Assembly (NCBI GenBank): GCA_963704075.1
Contig: CAVPGV010000015.1
Span: 1-64,000, forward strand
Direction of reading: 5' to 3'
Origin: JADKAV01 sp963704075
Lineage (GTDB): Bacteria > Actinomycetota > Actinomycetes > S36-B12 > UBA10799
DNA: 64,000 bases
This document shows positions 7,964 through 17,620 of the stretch, in pieces. Made by a program: the position numbers and the translations under genes. How positions within the stretch are numbered: the first letter of the stretch is position 1; every line of letters begins with the position of its first letter. A model generated the notes under the pieces. It was not told the origin of the DNA. It was given only the letters and a program-made list of their open reading frames with translations, and made no database searches.

Positions 7964-9811
7964 CTACTCCACAGTGACGGACTTGGCGAGGTTGCGCGGC
8001 TGATCCACGTCGTGCCCTTTGGCCGTGGCCAATTCACACGCGAACACCTGCAGCGGCACCGTGGTGACCAGCGGCTGCATCAAAGTAGGAACAGCCGGCA
8101 CCGTGATGATCTCGTTGGCGTACGGCTCCACTCCCTCGTCGCCCTCCTCGGCGATCACGATGGTGAACGCACCGCGGGCCCGAATCTCCTGCAGATTCGA
8201 AATCATCTTCTCGTGCAGCACCGAACGCCCCTTCGGTGACGGCATGACACAGATGACCGGCAGACCATCCTCGATCAGCGCGATCGGACCGTGTTTGAGC
8301 TCGCCGGCCGGGAAGCCCTCAGCGTGCATGTAGGCGAGTTCCTTGAGCTTCAGTGCGCCCTCGAGGGCCACCGGATACCCCACGTGCCGACCGAGGAACA
8401 GCACCGAGCGGGCGTCCTTGAGCCCGCGTGCGAGTTCCCGCACGGGGTCCATCGTGTCGAGCACGAGGTCGATCTTGTTGGGCATGCTCGCCAGGTCGGA
8501 CACCAGCCCGCGGATCTCGTCGCCGAAGAAGTTGCCGCGGACCTGCGCCAAGTACATGCCGAACAGTTGCGTGGCCACCAGCTGGGTGAGGAACGCCTTC
8601 GTGGAAGCGACGGCGATCTCCGGACCGGCGTAGGTGTACAGCGCCGCGTCGGACTCCCGCGGGATCGTCGACCCCTGGGTGTTGCAGATGCTCAGCACGC
8701 GGGAGCCCTGCTCGCGGGCGTGCCGCACCGCCATCAGGGTGTCCATGGTCTCGCCGGACTGTGAGATGGCGACCACCAAGGTCTGGCGGTCGAGGATGGG
8801 ATCGCGATAGCGGAACTCGCTTGCCAGTTCGACCTCCACCGGGATCCGCGTCCAGTGCTCGATGGCGTACTTGGCGACCAGTCCGGCGTGGTAGGCGGTG
8901 CCGCATGCCGCGACCACGATCTTGTCGATCTCGCGCAGCTCGGCGTCTGAGATCGTCAGCCCGTCGAGAACCAGTCGGTTGTCCTCGCTGATCCGACCGA
9001 GCAGGGTGTCGGCGACCGCCTTGGGCTGCTCGGCGATCTCCTTGAGCATGAACAGGTCGTATCCGCCCTTCTCGGCGGCACTGGCGTCCCAGGTGACCTC
9101 GAACTGCTCGCCTGTGGCCGGCGCCCCCTCGAAGTCGGTGATCTCGACGCTTTCACGCGTGATGGTGATGACCTGGTCCTGTCCGAGTTCCATGGCCGAG
9201 CGGGTGTGCGCGATGAACGCCGAGACGTCGGAGGCCAGGAACGTCTCGCCCTCGCCGAGTCCCACGACCAGCGGGGAGTTGCGGCGAGCACCCACCAGGG
9301 TGTCAGGATCATCGGCCGACGCGGCCACCAGGGTGAAGGCCCCTCGCAACTGCTGGCAGGTCCGCTGCATGGCTTCGGTCAGGTGTGCACTGTCGCGCAA
9401 TTCCACGGCCAGCAGATGCGCGGCCACCTCGGTGTCCGTCTCGCTGAGGAACCTGACACCGCCGGAGCTGAGCTGGTCGCGCAACTCCGCGAAGTTCTCG
9501 ATGATGCCGTTGTGGATGACCGCGAGCCGGCCGTCCTCACTGAGATGCGGGTGGGCGTTCACGTCGTTGGGTGCCCCGTGCGTGGCCCAGCGGGTGTGTC
9601 CGATGCCCACCGTGGTCTGCGGCAGTGGCGACTCGGCCAGGGCTTTCTCCAGATTCGCCAGCTTCCCGGCCCGCTTGCGTGACTGGACACCGTCGGGGGC
9701 GACCACCGCTACTCCGGCGGAGTCGTATCCCCGGTACTCGAGCCTGCGCAGGCCCTCCACGATGACCTCAGTGGCATCCTGACCCCCGACGTAGCCCACG
9801 ATTCCGCACAT
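7964..9811 (-). CDS. glmS: Glutamine-fructose-6-phosphate aminotransferase (isomerizing)
   Basis: Makes glucosamine-6-phosphate from fructose-6-phosphate and glutamine, the first step towards UDP-GlcNAc. 615 residues. The glutaminase domain starts MCGIVGYVGG, with Cys2 as nucleophile after Met removal. Two SIS domains follow (VAISQSGETMDTL and LFLGRHVGYPVALEGALKLKE), and the family C-terminus ends PRNLAKSVTVE. The ATG at 9811 is forced by the need for Cys at position 2; upstream codons in frame are not conserved. glmM lies further upstream on the same strand. Confidence 0.97.
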   Translation of the reverse strand: MCGIVGYVGGQDATEVIVEGLRRLEYRGYDSAGVAVVAPDGVQSRKRAGKLANLEKALAESPLPQTTVGIGHTRWATHGAPNDVNAHPHLSEDGRLAVIHNGIIENFAELRDQLSSGGVRFLSETDTEVAAHLLAVELRDSAHLTEAMQRTCQQLRGAFTLVAASADDPDTLVGARRNSPLVVGLGEGETFLASDVSAFIAHTRSAMELGQDQVITITRESVEITDFEGAPATGEQFEVTWDASAAEKGGYDLFMLKEIAEQPKAVADTLLGRISEDNRLVLDGLTISDAELREIDKIVVAACGTAYHAGLVAKYAIEHWTRIPVEVELASEFRYRDPILDRQTLVVAISQSGETMDTLMAVRHAREQGSRVLSICNTQGSTIPRESDAALYTYAGPEIAVASTKAFLTQLVATQLFGMYLAQVRGNFFGDEIRGLVSDLASMPNKIDLVLDTMDPVRELARGLKDARSVLFLGRHVGYPVALEGALKLKELAYMHAEGFPAGELKHGPIALIEDGLPVICVMPSPKGRSVLHEKMISNLQEIRARGAFTIVIAEEGDEGVEPYANEIITVPAVPTLMQPLVTTVPLQVFACELATAKGHDVDQPRNLAKSVTVE

Positions 9812-9908
9812 ATCCACATACGCTACCGGCATCCCGATGGAGATGTCGTACCCCCGGCGTTGACTGCTCATGCGGGGAGGGACCCCGCATGAAGGAGGCG
9901 ATGATCCG

Positions 9909-10289
9909 ATGTGCAGGATGTGTGACGACCCGAGCCTGACCATGGCCGATGTGCGCGCGGAGATGTTCCGGACGATCGAGAAGCACGGCTGGATGGTCCA
10001 ATACGTGGAGGCGGAGCCGGGCTATGCGTCCTTCGCCTACACCATCGGGCTGACGGGCAAGGATGCGCCCGAGTTGTACGTGACCGACCTCGATCCACAG
10101 GAGGCCGCGAGGCTACTCAACGATGCCGCCCGCGCGGTTCTCCACGGGGACCTCGGACCGTGCGATCTCTACACGGGGTCCGACGGCCGCCAGTATCTTC
10201 TGGGACAGATGGTCGACGTCCGGGACCTCCTGGGGACTATCGAGGCCTACGGGCCGAACTTCGAGGCGTTGAGCCTGACGCCCATGTGA
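9909..10289 (+). CDS. DUF4262 protein
   Basis: 126 residues. The family pattern is visible: a Cys pair (CRMCDD), a central GWMVQYVEAEPGYASFAYTI, then GLTGKDAPELYV and the helix ARLLNDAARAVLHG. The function is unknown. It is transcribed against glmS and glmM, in the gap between them, from an ATG with GGAGG ten bases upstream. No partner gene is apparent. Confidence 0.8.
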   Translation: MCRMCDDPSLTMADVRAEMFRTIEKHGWMVQYVEAEPGYASFAYTIGLTGKDAPELYVTDLDPQEAARLLNDAARAVLHGDLGPCDLYTGSDGRQYLLGQMVDVRDLLGTIEAYGPNFEALSLTPM

Positions 10290-10298
10290 CGACGTCGG

Positions 10299-11634
10299 TC
10301 ACAGCGATAGACGCTGCCGGACCAGGTCGGCCAAGTCGTTAGCCACCGTCGCAGCCGTGTGCTCATCGTGCGCCTCGACCATGACCCGCACCAGAGATTC
10401 GGTGCCGGACTTGCGCAAGAGCACCCTGCCGTCTTCGGCCAAGCTCAGTTCGGCATCTGCCACGGCCTGGGCGACCACGGGATCGGTGTCCACCCCATGT
10501 TTGTCCACGCCGTCGACGTTGACCAGGACCTGAGGCAGTCGTTGCATGACCCCTGCCAGTTCCGCCAGCGACTTGCCGGTGGCCGACATCCTCGCCATCA
10601 CCTGCAGTGCGGTCAGGATGCCGTCGCCGGTGGAGGCGTGCTCGGTCATGACGACATGTCCGCTCTGCTCACCGCCGAGCACGAAACCGGATGCCAACAT
10701 CGCCTCGAGGACGTAACGATCTCCGACCGCGGTCTGCAACGACCTCAATCGACTCGTTCTGCATAGCGTGTTTGAAGCCGAGGTTGGCCATGACCGTGGC
10801 GACGACGGTGTTCCTGGCCAGTCGCCCCTGATCACGCAGGGACAGCGCGATGATCGCCATCAGCTGGTCACCGTCGACGAGGTTGCCCTCGGCGTCGACG
10901 GCCAAGCAGCGGTCGGCATCGCCGTCGTGCGCGATGCCGAGATCCGCTCCGTGCGCGATGACTGCTTCCTGCAGGTCTTCGATGTGGGTCGAGCCACAAC
11001 CGTGGTTGATGTTGTAGCCGTCCGGTTCGCAGTGGATCTCGATGACGTCGGCGCCGGCCTCCCGGTACGTGAGCGGGCCGACGTGGCTCGCGGCGCCGTT
11101 CGCGCCATCGACCACGACGGTCAAGCCGTTCAGGGGCACGGTGAGGGAGGTCAGCAGATGGCCGACGTACTCGCCGTCGGCGGAGTCGTCGGTCACGATG
11201 CGGCCGACAGCGTCGCCGACCGGCCGGTCCCAGGTCTCCCGCAGGCGGGCCTCGATCTGGGCTTCGACATGGTCGGGCAGTTTGTTGCCGTCCGCGGTGA
11301 AGAACTTGATCCCGTTGTCCGGCATGGCGTTGTGGGAGGCCGACAGCATGACTCCCAGATCGGCCCGACGGGCTTTGGTCAGGTACGCGACCGCGGGAGT
11401 CGGCAGGACACCGACGTCGATGACGTCCACACCCGCACTGGCAAGACCCGCCGACACCGCGGCTTGCAGGAACTCGCCACTGGCGCGCGGGTCACGGCCG
11501 ACGACCGCAGTGCGCCGGGTACCGACCTCGGACAGGATGTGGGCCGCTGACACGGACAAGTCCAGCGCCAACTCCGCGGTGACATCGCGGTTGGCCAGCC
11601 CCCGCACCCCATCGGTGCCGAACAATGCGCCCAT
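10299..11634 (-). CDS. glmM: Phosphoglucosamine mutase (one frameshift)
   Basis: Converts glucosamine-6-phosphate to glucosamine-1-phosphate. It starts MGALFGTDGVRGLAN. The phosphoserine loop is VMLSASHNAMPDNGIKFF, the metal loop is HDGDADRCLAVD, and the sugar-binding loop GEQSGHVV and phosphate loop LLRKSGTESLVRVMVE lie in the second frame. The frame changes once near 10738-10743, inside a conserved stretch, with no loss of sequence. The enzyme is normally essential and no other copy is seen here, so an indel error is the simplest explanation. It lies just after rpsI, as in many actinobacteria. Confidence 0.93.
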
Positions 11635-11646
11635 GCCGACGACGGG

Positions 11647-12090
11647 TCAGCGCTTGCTGTACTGGGGTGCCTTGCGGGCCTTCTTGAGTCCGTACTTCTT
11701 GCGCTCGACCACCCGCGGGTCCCGAGTGAGGAATCCGGCCTTCTTCAGGTCGGGGCGGTAGTCGTCCTCGTCGATCTCGAGCAGGGCGCGGGCGATCCCC
11801 AGGCGCAGGGCTCCGGCCTGACCTCCCACACCGCCGCCGTGCAGGCGGGCGACCACGTCGTACTGACCGTCGAGGCCCAGGACGCGGAAGGGCTCGGTCA
11901 CGATCTGCTGGTGGACCTTGTTCGGGAAGTAGGTCGCGAGGTCGCGGCCATTGATCTTCCACTGCCCGGAGCCGGGTACGACCCGTACGCGGGCCACGGC
12001 CTCCTTGCGACGACCGGTGCCACCGCCCGGGCGGTTCACGGCCTGGCGGGTGGTCGCGGCAGGCGTCTCTGTAGTCAGAGTCTCAGTCAC
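11647..12090 (-). CDS. rpsI: 30S ribosomal protein S9
   Basis: 147 residues with GTGRRKEAVARVRVVPGSG, GGGVGGQAGALRLGIARAL and the C-terminal tail KKARKAPQYSKR that reaches the P-site tRNA. The start is GTG at 12090, preceded by GGAAGGA. An N-terminal extension of about 25 Thr/Ala-rich residues is usual in actinobacteria. It is 19 bases after rplM and in one transcript with it. Confidence 0.97.
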   Translation of the reverse strand: MTETLTTETPAATTRQAVNRPGGGTGRRKEAVARVRVVPGSGQWKINGRDLATYFPNKVHQQIVTEPFRVLGLDGQYDVVARLHGGGVGGQAGALRLGIARALLEIDEDDYRPDLKKAGFLTRDPRVVERKKYGLKKARKAPQYSKR

Positions 12091-12109
12091 GGGTGTTCCT
12101 TCCTCGGCG

Positions 12110-12553
12110 CTACTGCGCGACCTGGGTGATGACGTATGGGGTCGGCTGCTGCGCAGCATGCGGGTGATCAGGGCCCGCGTAGACCTTGAGCTTGCGGATC
12201 TGCTTGTTGCCCAGCTTGTTGTGCGGAAGCATCCCGGCGACGGCCTTCTCGATCACCCGTCGCGGGTTCTTCTCCAGCAGATCGCCGTAGGTCGTGGACT
12301 TCAGACCGCCGGGGAATCCGGAGTGGCGCTGGTCGAGCTTCTGCTCTGCCTTGTTGCCGGTCAGCGCCACCTTCTCCGCGTTGATGACGATCACGAAGTC
12401 GCCAGTGTCCACATGCGGGGCGAAGGTCGCCTTGTGCTTTCCGCGCAGCAACGTGGCAGCGTGAGTGGCAAGGCGGCCCAGGACAACGTCCTGAGCGTCG
12501 ATGACGTGCCACTCGCGGGTGACGTCGTCGGCTTTCGGGGTGAACGTACGCAC
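12110..12553 (-). CDS. rplM: 50S ribosomal protein L13
   Basis: 147 residues starting MRTFTPK from a GTG at 12553. Conserved WHVIDAQDVVLGRLAT, KHKATFAPHVDTGDFVIVIN and GMLPHNKLGNKQIRKLKVY. First gene of the rplM-rpsI pair. The 280 bases between truA and this gene hold no gene and presumably contain its promoter. Confidence 0.97.
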   Translation of the reverse strand: MRTFTPKADDVTREWHVIDAQDVVLGRLATHAATLLRGKHKATFAPHVDTGDFVIVINAEKVALTGNKAEQKLDQRHSGFPGGLKSTTYGDLLEKNPRRVIEKAVAGMLPHNKLGNKQIRKLKVYAGPDHPHAAQQPTPYVITQVAQ

Positions 12554-12833
12554 GACTTCCTACCTAGTTCAGTGTGGTGGCCCTGCCGGGGAGCAGTAGC
12601 TCTGCTGTTGGGCTGTGGTGCTGCGCGTGAACGCAGTCTCAACCGCTGGTTGACGCGCACACAGTGCACACGACCTCTTAGAAGGATAACTCACCGAGGC
12701 GAGTACGGGACAGCCGGGATGCCGTCCACGGCGTCCCCTTCCCGCAGCGGATGCTTCGGGTGCCGCTCGACGCCAGGATTGACCCACCGATCATGTGGCA
12801 GTGTCCCGAATCGGGTCGGGCCCGCACCCTGCT

Positions 12834-13728
12834 CTATTCGTGCCGGCGCTGGACGCGACCGCGGCGATCACCCGCGGAACCTGCGGGCGCGGCGGGCCTG
12901 GTCGGCCAGCTCACGTCGGCCGGGTACCCGACCTCCACCAGCGCCAGGCCATGGGCGGGGACCGTCGTGAACCCCGGTACCCGACGCGCAGCATGCAGGA
13001 TGTCGGTGAGTCCCTCCGCGGTGACGCGTCCCTCACCGACGGCGATGAGCGCCCCGACCACCGAGCGCACCATCGAGTGGCAGAACGCATCGGCACTGAT
13101 CTGCACGCCGATGAGCGCGGGATCCCGAGGATCAGGTCGCCGGTCGACCGTCACGCCCAGGACTGTTCGCACCGACGACGCCTCCGGGCGGGCCCGGCAG
13201 AACGCTGCGAAGTCGTGCTCACCGCGCAGGACCTGCCCGGCGGCGTGCATCGACGGCACATCGAGTGCCCTGCGATGGATCAGGACCGATCCGCGAGCCC
13301 GTGGATCGTGGCGCCCACTGTCGCTGATCAGGTACTCGTAGCGCCGGTACTTCGCGGAGAACCGGGCGTCGAAACCCGCTGGGGCGACCTGCGCGTCGAG
13401 GACCCGGATGTCCGCCGGCAGCACGGCATTGATCCGACGCGTCGCCGCGGGTCCCCCCGGCCACGCATCGCCCGGAAGATCGAGGTGGCACACCTGACCG
13501 AGCGCGTGGACGCCGGCGTCAGTACGGCCGGCGACCACGATCCGGATAGCCGGCCACGCGAAGGACCCGTTCCACCGCGGCGGTCAGCTCACCGCAGACC
13601 GTGCGCTGCCCGGGCTGAGGGGCCCAGCCGGCGAACTGTCGGCCGTCGTAGGCCAGATCCAACCGGACACGCAAAAGCCCGCCACCTTCCGGCGCGGGCT
13701 CGTGCGTGTGTGGCTGAGGGTCAGGCAT
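12834..13728 (-). CDS. truA: tRNA pseudouridine(38-40) synthase (one frameshift)
   Basis: Isomerises uridines 38-40 in the tRNA anticodon stem. The N-terminal part has LRVRLDLAYDGRQFAGWAPQ; the catalytic motif VAGRTDAGVHALGQV follows in a second frame, then FSAKYRRYEYLI and DAFCHSMVRSVVGALIAVG. The break is near 13535-13545. The ATG at 13728 overlaps the end of rplQ by eight bases, the usual rplQ-truA coupling. Confidence 0.93.
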
Positions 13729-14335
13729 CGCCCTTGGGCTCAGCCTGTTCATGCAAGGCCTCGACCGCGTCCTTCTCGGCCTGCTCCTGTGCCTCAGCGA
13801 TCTCCTCGGCGGCTTCAGCCTGCGCCTCGGGGGTCTCGGCGGCAGCCTCGACCTGCTCGACGGCCTCCTCCGATGCAGCCTCGACCTCCTCGGCTACCTC
13901 CTCGGCGAGCGTCGGCTTCGCCGCGTCCTTGGCGGCGCGCTTGGCCGCGGACGTGGCTTCCTTGACCACGGCCTCCGCCATCGGCTCCACGAGCTCGATC
14001 ACGGCCATCGGCGCGTTGTCACCCTTGCGGGGGCCGATCTTGGTGATCCGCGTGTAGCCGCCGGGGCGTCCCGCGTACTGCGGGCCGATCTCGGTGAACA
14101 GTTCGTGCACCACCGACTTGTCGCGGATCACCGACATCACCCGGCGACGGGCGTGCAGATCACCACGCTTGGCGAACGTGACCAGCCGGTCGGCTAGCGG
14201 GCTCAGGCGCTTGGCCTTCGCCTCGGTCGTGGTGATGCGCCCGTGCTGGAACAGCGAGGTGGCCAGGTTGGCCAGCATCAAGCGCTCGTGCGCCGGACCG
14301 CCACCGAGGCGGGGTCCTTTCGACGGCGTGGGCAT
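13721..14335 (-). CDS. rplQ: 50S ribosomal protein L17 with long acidic tail
   Basis: The L17 core fills residues 1 to about 118: MPTPSKGPRLGGGPAHERL, then NLATSLFQHGRITTTEAKAK and YTRITKIGPRKGDNAPMAVI. About 85 further residues form an Ala/Glu-rich, probably helical tail (EEVAEEVEAASEEAVEQVE). L17 is usually near 120 residues; acidic extensions occur in actinobacteria but this one is long. It ends the alpha operon, after rpoA. Confidence 0.97.
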   Translation of the reverse strand: MPTPSKGPRLGGGPAHERLMLANLATSLFQHGRITTTEAKAKRLSPLADRLVTFAKRGDLHARRRVMSVIRDKSVVHELFTEIGPQYAGRPGGYTRITKIGPRKGDNAPMAVIELVEPMAEAVVKEATSAAKRAAKDAAKPTLAEEVAEEVEAASEEAVEQVEAAAETPEAQAEAAEEIAEAQEQAEKDAVEALHEQAEPKGDA

Positions 14336-14365
14336 CGTGGTTCTCCTTGATTAAGCGGCAGCCCG

Positions 14366-15379
14366 TCAGAGCTGCTCGTCCTCTGCGTACTGTTGGTCGT
14401 CCTCGGCGTAGAACGTGACCGCCTGTGACGGGTCGAAGCCGGCGGGGCTGTCCTTGAGGTTCAGCCCGAGCCCAGCCAGGGAGTCCTTGACCTCGTCGAT
14501 GGACTTCTGGCCGAAGTTGCGGATGTCCATCAGGTCGGCCTCACTGCGGGTCAGCAGCTCACCGATGGTGTGAACGCCCTCGCGCTTGAGGCAGTTGTAG
14601 GACCTCACCGACAGGTTCAGGGCCTCGATCGGCTGGCTGAACTGCTCGGCCATGTAGGTGTCCACCTCGGACGGTCCGAGTTCCAGGCCCTCGGCCGCGG
14701 CGTTGAGGTCGCGGGCCAGGCCGAACAGCTCGACCAGGGTCTTGCCGGCACTGGCCACGGCGTCGCGGGCACGGATGCTCGGCTTGGTCTCCACGTCGAC
14801 GATGAGACGGTCGAAGTCGGTGCGCTGCTCGACACGGGTCGCCTCGACCTTGTAGGTCACCTTCAGCACCGGTGAGTAGATGGCGTCGACCAGGATGCGC
14901 CCGGCCTGCTTCTCCACCATGGAACCGGCGGCCGCGGGGACGTAACCACGTCCGCGTTCCACGGTCAGTTCCATTGCCAACGAGGCGTCCTCGCCGAGCG
15001 TGGCAAGGTGCAGGTCGGGGTTGTGGACGTCGACCCCGGTCGGTGCCTCGATGTCGGCCACGGTCACTTCACCGGGGCCAGACGCACGCAGGTACATGGT
15101 GACCGGCTCGTCCATCTCGGTGCTCACGACGATGCCCTTGACGTTGAGCACCAGTTCGGTGACGTCCTCGGTCATGCCGGGGACGGTGCTGAACTCGTGC
15201 TGGACGCCGTCGATGCGGATGCTGGTGACCGCTGCACCGGGGATCGACGACAGCAGGGTTCGGCGCAAGCTGTTGCCCAGGGTGTATCCGAACCCGGGCT
15301 CCAGCGGTTCGAGGACGAACCGGGAACGGGTGTCGGAGACGAACTCCTCGGTCAGGACGGGCCGACTGGCGATCTGCAC
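14366..15379 (-). CDS. rpoA: DNA-directed RNA polymerase alpha subunit
   Basis: 337 residues. The N-terminal assembly domain has FVLEPLEPGFGYTLGNSLRR. After an acidic linker comes the C-terminal domain for DNA and activator contact (LNLSVRSYNCLKREGVHTIG and DLMDIRNFGQKSIDEVKDSL). The acidic end QQYAEDEQL is typical of actinobacteria. Confidence 0.98.
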   Translation of the reverse strand: MQIASRPVLTEEFVSDTRSRFVLEPLEPGFGYTLGNSLRRTLLSSIPGAAVTSIRIDGVQHEFSTVPGMTEDVTELVLNVKGIVVSTEMDEPVTMYLRASGPGEVTVADIEAPTGVDVHNPDLHLATLGEDASLAMELTVERGRGYVPAAAGSMVEKQAGRILVDAIYSPVLKVTYKVEATRVEQRTDFDRLIVDVETKPSIRARDAVASAGKTLVELFGLARDLNAAAEGLELGPSEVDTYMAEQFSQPIEALNLSVRSYNCLKREGVHTIGELLTRSEADLMDIRNFGQKSIDEVKDSLAGLGLNLKDSPAGFDPSQAVTFYAEDDQQYAEDEQL

Positions 15380-15446
15380 GTGACTTCTTCCTTTCTCAGG
15401 CGACCGCTATATGACGCCTGCAAACCACAGCGGGACTGCTGCGGGG

Positions 15447-16073
15447 TTACTTCGAGTAGAGCTCAACGATGAGTTGTTCCTGCACCAGCGTGTCGATCTG
15501 CTCACGCTTGGGCAGGGAGTGGACCAGCACCCGGAAGTGCGAGGGGATGACCTCGAGCCACGCGGGAACCTCGCGCTCGCCGGCCTCCGCGTGGGCCACC
15601 ACGAACGGTGTCATCTCGCGGGACTTGTTGCGGACCTCGACGATGTCGTTGGGCGACACCCGGTAGCTGGGGATGTCCACCTTGTGGCCGTTGACGGTGA
15701 TGTGACCGTGGCGGACCAGCTGACGGGCCATATCGCGGCTCTTGGCCAGGCCGGCGCGATACACCACGTTGTCCAGGCGGCTCTCGAGGATCGTCAGCAG
15801 GTTCTCACCGGTCTTGCCCTGCTGGCGGTTGGCCTCGTCGTAGTAGCTGCGGAACTGGCGCTCGAGCACACCGTAGATGCGGGCGCACTTCTGCTTCTCC
15901 CGCTTCTGCAGCAGGTACTCGCTCTCCTTGATCCGGTTGCGGCCGTGCTGGCCGGGCGGGTAGGGGCGCTTCTCGACCGGGCACGCCGGCGAGTCGCACT
16001 TGGCTCCCTTGAGGAACAACTTGGTCTTCTCGCGGCGGCAGCGCTTGCAGTCCGCGCCTGTGTAACGGGCCAT
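15447..16073 (-). CDS. rpsD: 30S ribosomal protein S4
   Basis: 208 residues. A zinc-type N-terminus (ARYTGADCKRCRREKTKLFL, then KCDSPACPVEKRPYPPGQHG) is followed by the S4 RNA-binding domain (RLDNVVYRAGLAKSRDMARQ). The four Cys mark it as the zinc-binding C+ form. Binds 16S rRNA early in 30S assembly. Alpha operon, between rpsK and rpoA. Confidence 0.98.
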   Translation of the reverse strand: MARYTGADCKRCRREKTKLFLKGAKCDSPACPVEKRPYPPGQHGRNRIKESEYLLQKREKQKCARIYGVLERQFRSYYDEANRQQGKTGENLLTILESRLDNVVYRAGLAKSRDMARQLVRHGHITVNGHKVDIPSYRVSPNDIVEVRNKSREMTPFVVAHAEAGEREVPAWLEVIPSHFRVLVHSLPKREQIDTLVQEQLIVELYSK

Positions 16074-16087
16074 GTTCTATCTCCTGC

Positions 16088-16483
16088 TCAGACCCGGCGC
16101 CGCTTGGGCGGACGGCAGCCGTTGTGCGGTACGGGGGTCACGTCTTGGATGGTTCCGACCTCCAGGCCGGTGGCCTGCAACGAGCGGATGGCCGTCTCAC
16201 GCCCGGAACCCGGACCCTTGACGAAGACATCGACCTTGCGCATGCCGTTGTCCATCGCGCGCCGGGCCGCGGCCTCGGCTGCCATCTGGGCGGCATACGG
16301 GGTCGACTTACGCGAACCCTTGAATCCCACCTGACCTGACGACGACCAGGCGATGACCTGGCCCTGCGGGTCGGTGATGGTGACGATGGTGTTGTTGAAG
16401 GTGCTCTTGATGTGGGCGTGGCCGAATGCCACGTTCTTCTTCTCTTTGCGGCGCGGCTTCTTCGCGCCCTTCTGGGGTGCCAT
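16088..16483 (-). CDS. rpsK: 30S ribosomal protein S11
   Basis: 131 residues with GHAHIKSTFNNTIVTITDPQ, KGSRKSTPYAAQMAAEAAAR and the C-terminal DVTPVPHNGCRPPKRRRV. The N-terminus is Lys-rich as usual. Part of the 30S platform. It is 26 bases after rpsM. Confidence 0.98.
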   Translation of the reverse strand: MAPQKGAKKPRRKEKKNVAFGHAHIKSTFNNTIVTITDPQGQVIAWSSSGQVGFKGSRKSTPYAAQMAAEAAARRAMDNGMRKVDVFVKGPGSGRETAIRSLQATGLEVGTIQDVTPVPHNGCRPPKRRRV

Positions 16484-16509
16484 GGCTGCTCAGACTCCTG
16501 CTCGAATGC

Positions 16510-16887
16510 TCACTTGCCGACCTTCTTCTTGCCGGCGACGGTCTTGCGCTTGCCCTTGCGGGTACGCGCGTTGGTGTGCGTGCGCTGCCCACGCACCGGC
16601 AGACCGCGGCGGTGCCGGATGCCTTGGTAGGACCCGATCTCCACCTTGCGCCGGATGTCGGCCTGCACCTCACGGCGCAGGTCACCCTCGGTCTGGAAGT
16701 TGGCCTCGATGTAGTCGCGCAGTGCGATCACATCAGGTTCGGACAGGTCGCGAACGCGGGTGTTGGGATCAACACCGGTCGCGGCCAGGGCCTTCTGGGA
16801 AAGGGAACGTCCCACCCCGAAGATGTAGGTCAGGCCGACCTCGACGCGCTTCTCACGCGGCAGGTCGACACCCACAATGCGTGCCAT
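16510..16887 (-). CDS. rpsM: 30S ribosomal protein S13
   Basis: 125 residues: ARIVGVDLPREKRVEVGLTY, IRHRRGLPVRGQRTHTNART and a basic tail ending KKVGK. Located in the 30S head, it contacts the P-site tRNA and the B1 bridge. It opens the rpsM-rpsK-rpsD-rpoA-rplQ run. Confidence 0.98.
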   Translation of the reverse strand: MARIVGVDLPREKRVEVGLTYIFGVGRSLSQKALAATGVDPNTRVRDLSEPDVIALRDYIEANFQTEGDLRREVQADIRRKVEIGSYQGIRHRRGLPVRGQRTHTNARTRKGKRKTVAGKKKVGK

Positions 16888-17029
16888 TGGGCTCTCCTCG
16901 TTCTGTCGTGAAGGTCTGGTGACGTCATCGGTCCCACCGCCCTGGTGGGTCCCCGGCCTTCACGTCCGGGGGTGGCGTCTGGCAGCCCTTGGCTTCGGGC
17001 GCCAGGTTCGGATGGCGTCGTGCCAGGGG

Positions 17030-17143
17030 TCAGCCCTGGCGCTGCTTGTGGCGAGGGTTCTCGCAGATCACCATGACGCGACCGTTGCGACGAATCACCT
17101 TGCACTTGTCGCAGATCTTCTTAACGCTCGGTTGAACCTTCAT
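17030..17143 (-). CDS. rpmJ: 50S ribosomal protein L36
   Basis: 37 codons. It starts MKVQPSVKKICDKCKVIRRN and ends ENPRHKQRQG. The Cys-x2-Cys, Cys and His set (11, 14, 27, 32) marks the zinc-binding form. It lies between infA and rpsM, the normal place. Confidence 0.97.
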   Translation of the reverse strand: MKVQPSVKKICDKCKVIRRNGRVMVICENPRHKQRQG

Positions 17144-17160
17144 CGGTGCTGCTGATTCCT

Positions 17161-17382
17161 CTACTTGTACCGGTAGACGATGCGTCCCCGGGTCAAGTCG
17201 TAGGGCGAGAGCTCTACGACCACTCGGTCATCCGGAAGGATCCGGATGTAGTGCATCCGCATTTTGCCGGAGATGTGGGCGAGGACCTTGTGGCCGTTGT
17301 CCAACTCGACGCGGAACATGGCATTGGGAAGGGACTCGACGATCGTGCCCTCGAGCTCGATCGCATCGTCTTTCTTACCCAT
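17161..17382 (-). CDS. infA: Translation initiation factor IF-1
   Basis: 73 residues of a single OB fold: GKKDDAIELEGTIVESLPN, FRVELDNGHKVLAHISGKMR and ELSPYDLTRGRIVYRYK. Blocks the 30S A site during initiation. The ATG at 17382 is the conserved start. It is 17 bases before rpmJ; its promoter should lie in the gap after map. Confidence 0.97.
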   Translation of the reverse strand: MGKKDDAIELEGTIVESLPNAMFRVELDNGHKVLAHISGKMRMHYIRILPDDRVVVELSPYDLTRGRIVYRYK

Positions 17383-17530
17383 GCGTGATCCAGTCTTCCG
17401 ATTGTGTGCGGATTGTGCGGTATGTCGTACCGCAGGCGAGGGCATGTGCCCTCTGTTCGAGTGTAAGGCATGGGTTCCTGTCGGTGACTAGGGGGGCGCA
17501 GGTGAGGCAAGACCTCCACGTTGGCCGCCA

Positions 17531-17614
17531 TTGTCACGAAGGAGCCCGGGCCCAAGCCGTGGACCCCAGCACCTTCGTGACAACGGGGCTCGAGACCCAG
17601 CCCCTTCGTGGCAA
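17531..17614. repeat. Inverted repeats in the map-infA gap
   Basis: Perfect 12-bp arms TTGTCACGAAGG (17531-17542) and CCTTCGTGACAA (17572-17583), followed by a near copy CCTTCGTGGCAA (17603-17614). On the minus strand this follows the map stop, so it may end the secY-adk-map transcript before the infA promoter. The gap (17383-17620) holds no gene. Confidence 0.6.
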
Positions 17615-17620
17615 TGACCG

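Noticed and set aside
10669..10835. Programmed frameshift in glmM
   Set aside because: No slippery heptamer or downstream structure is common to this and the other breaks; directions and sites vary.
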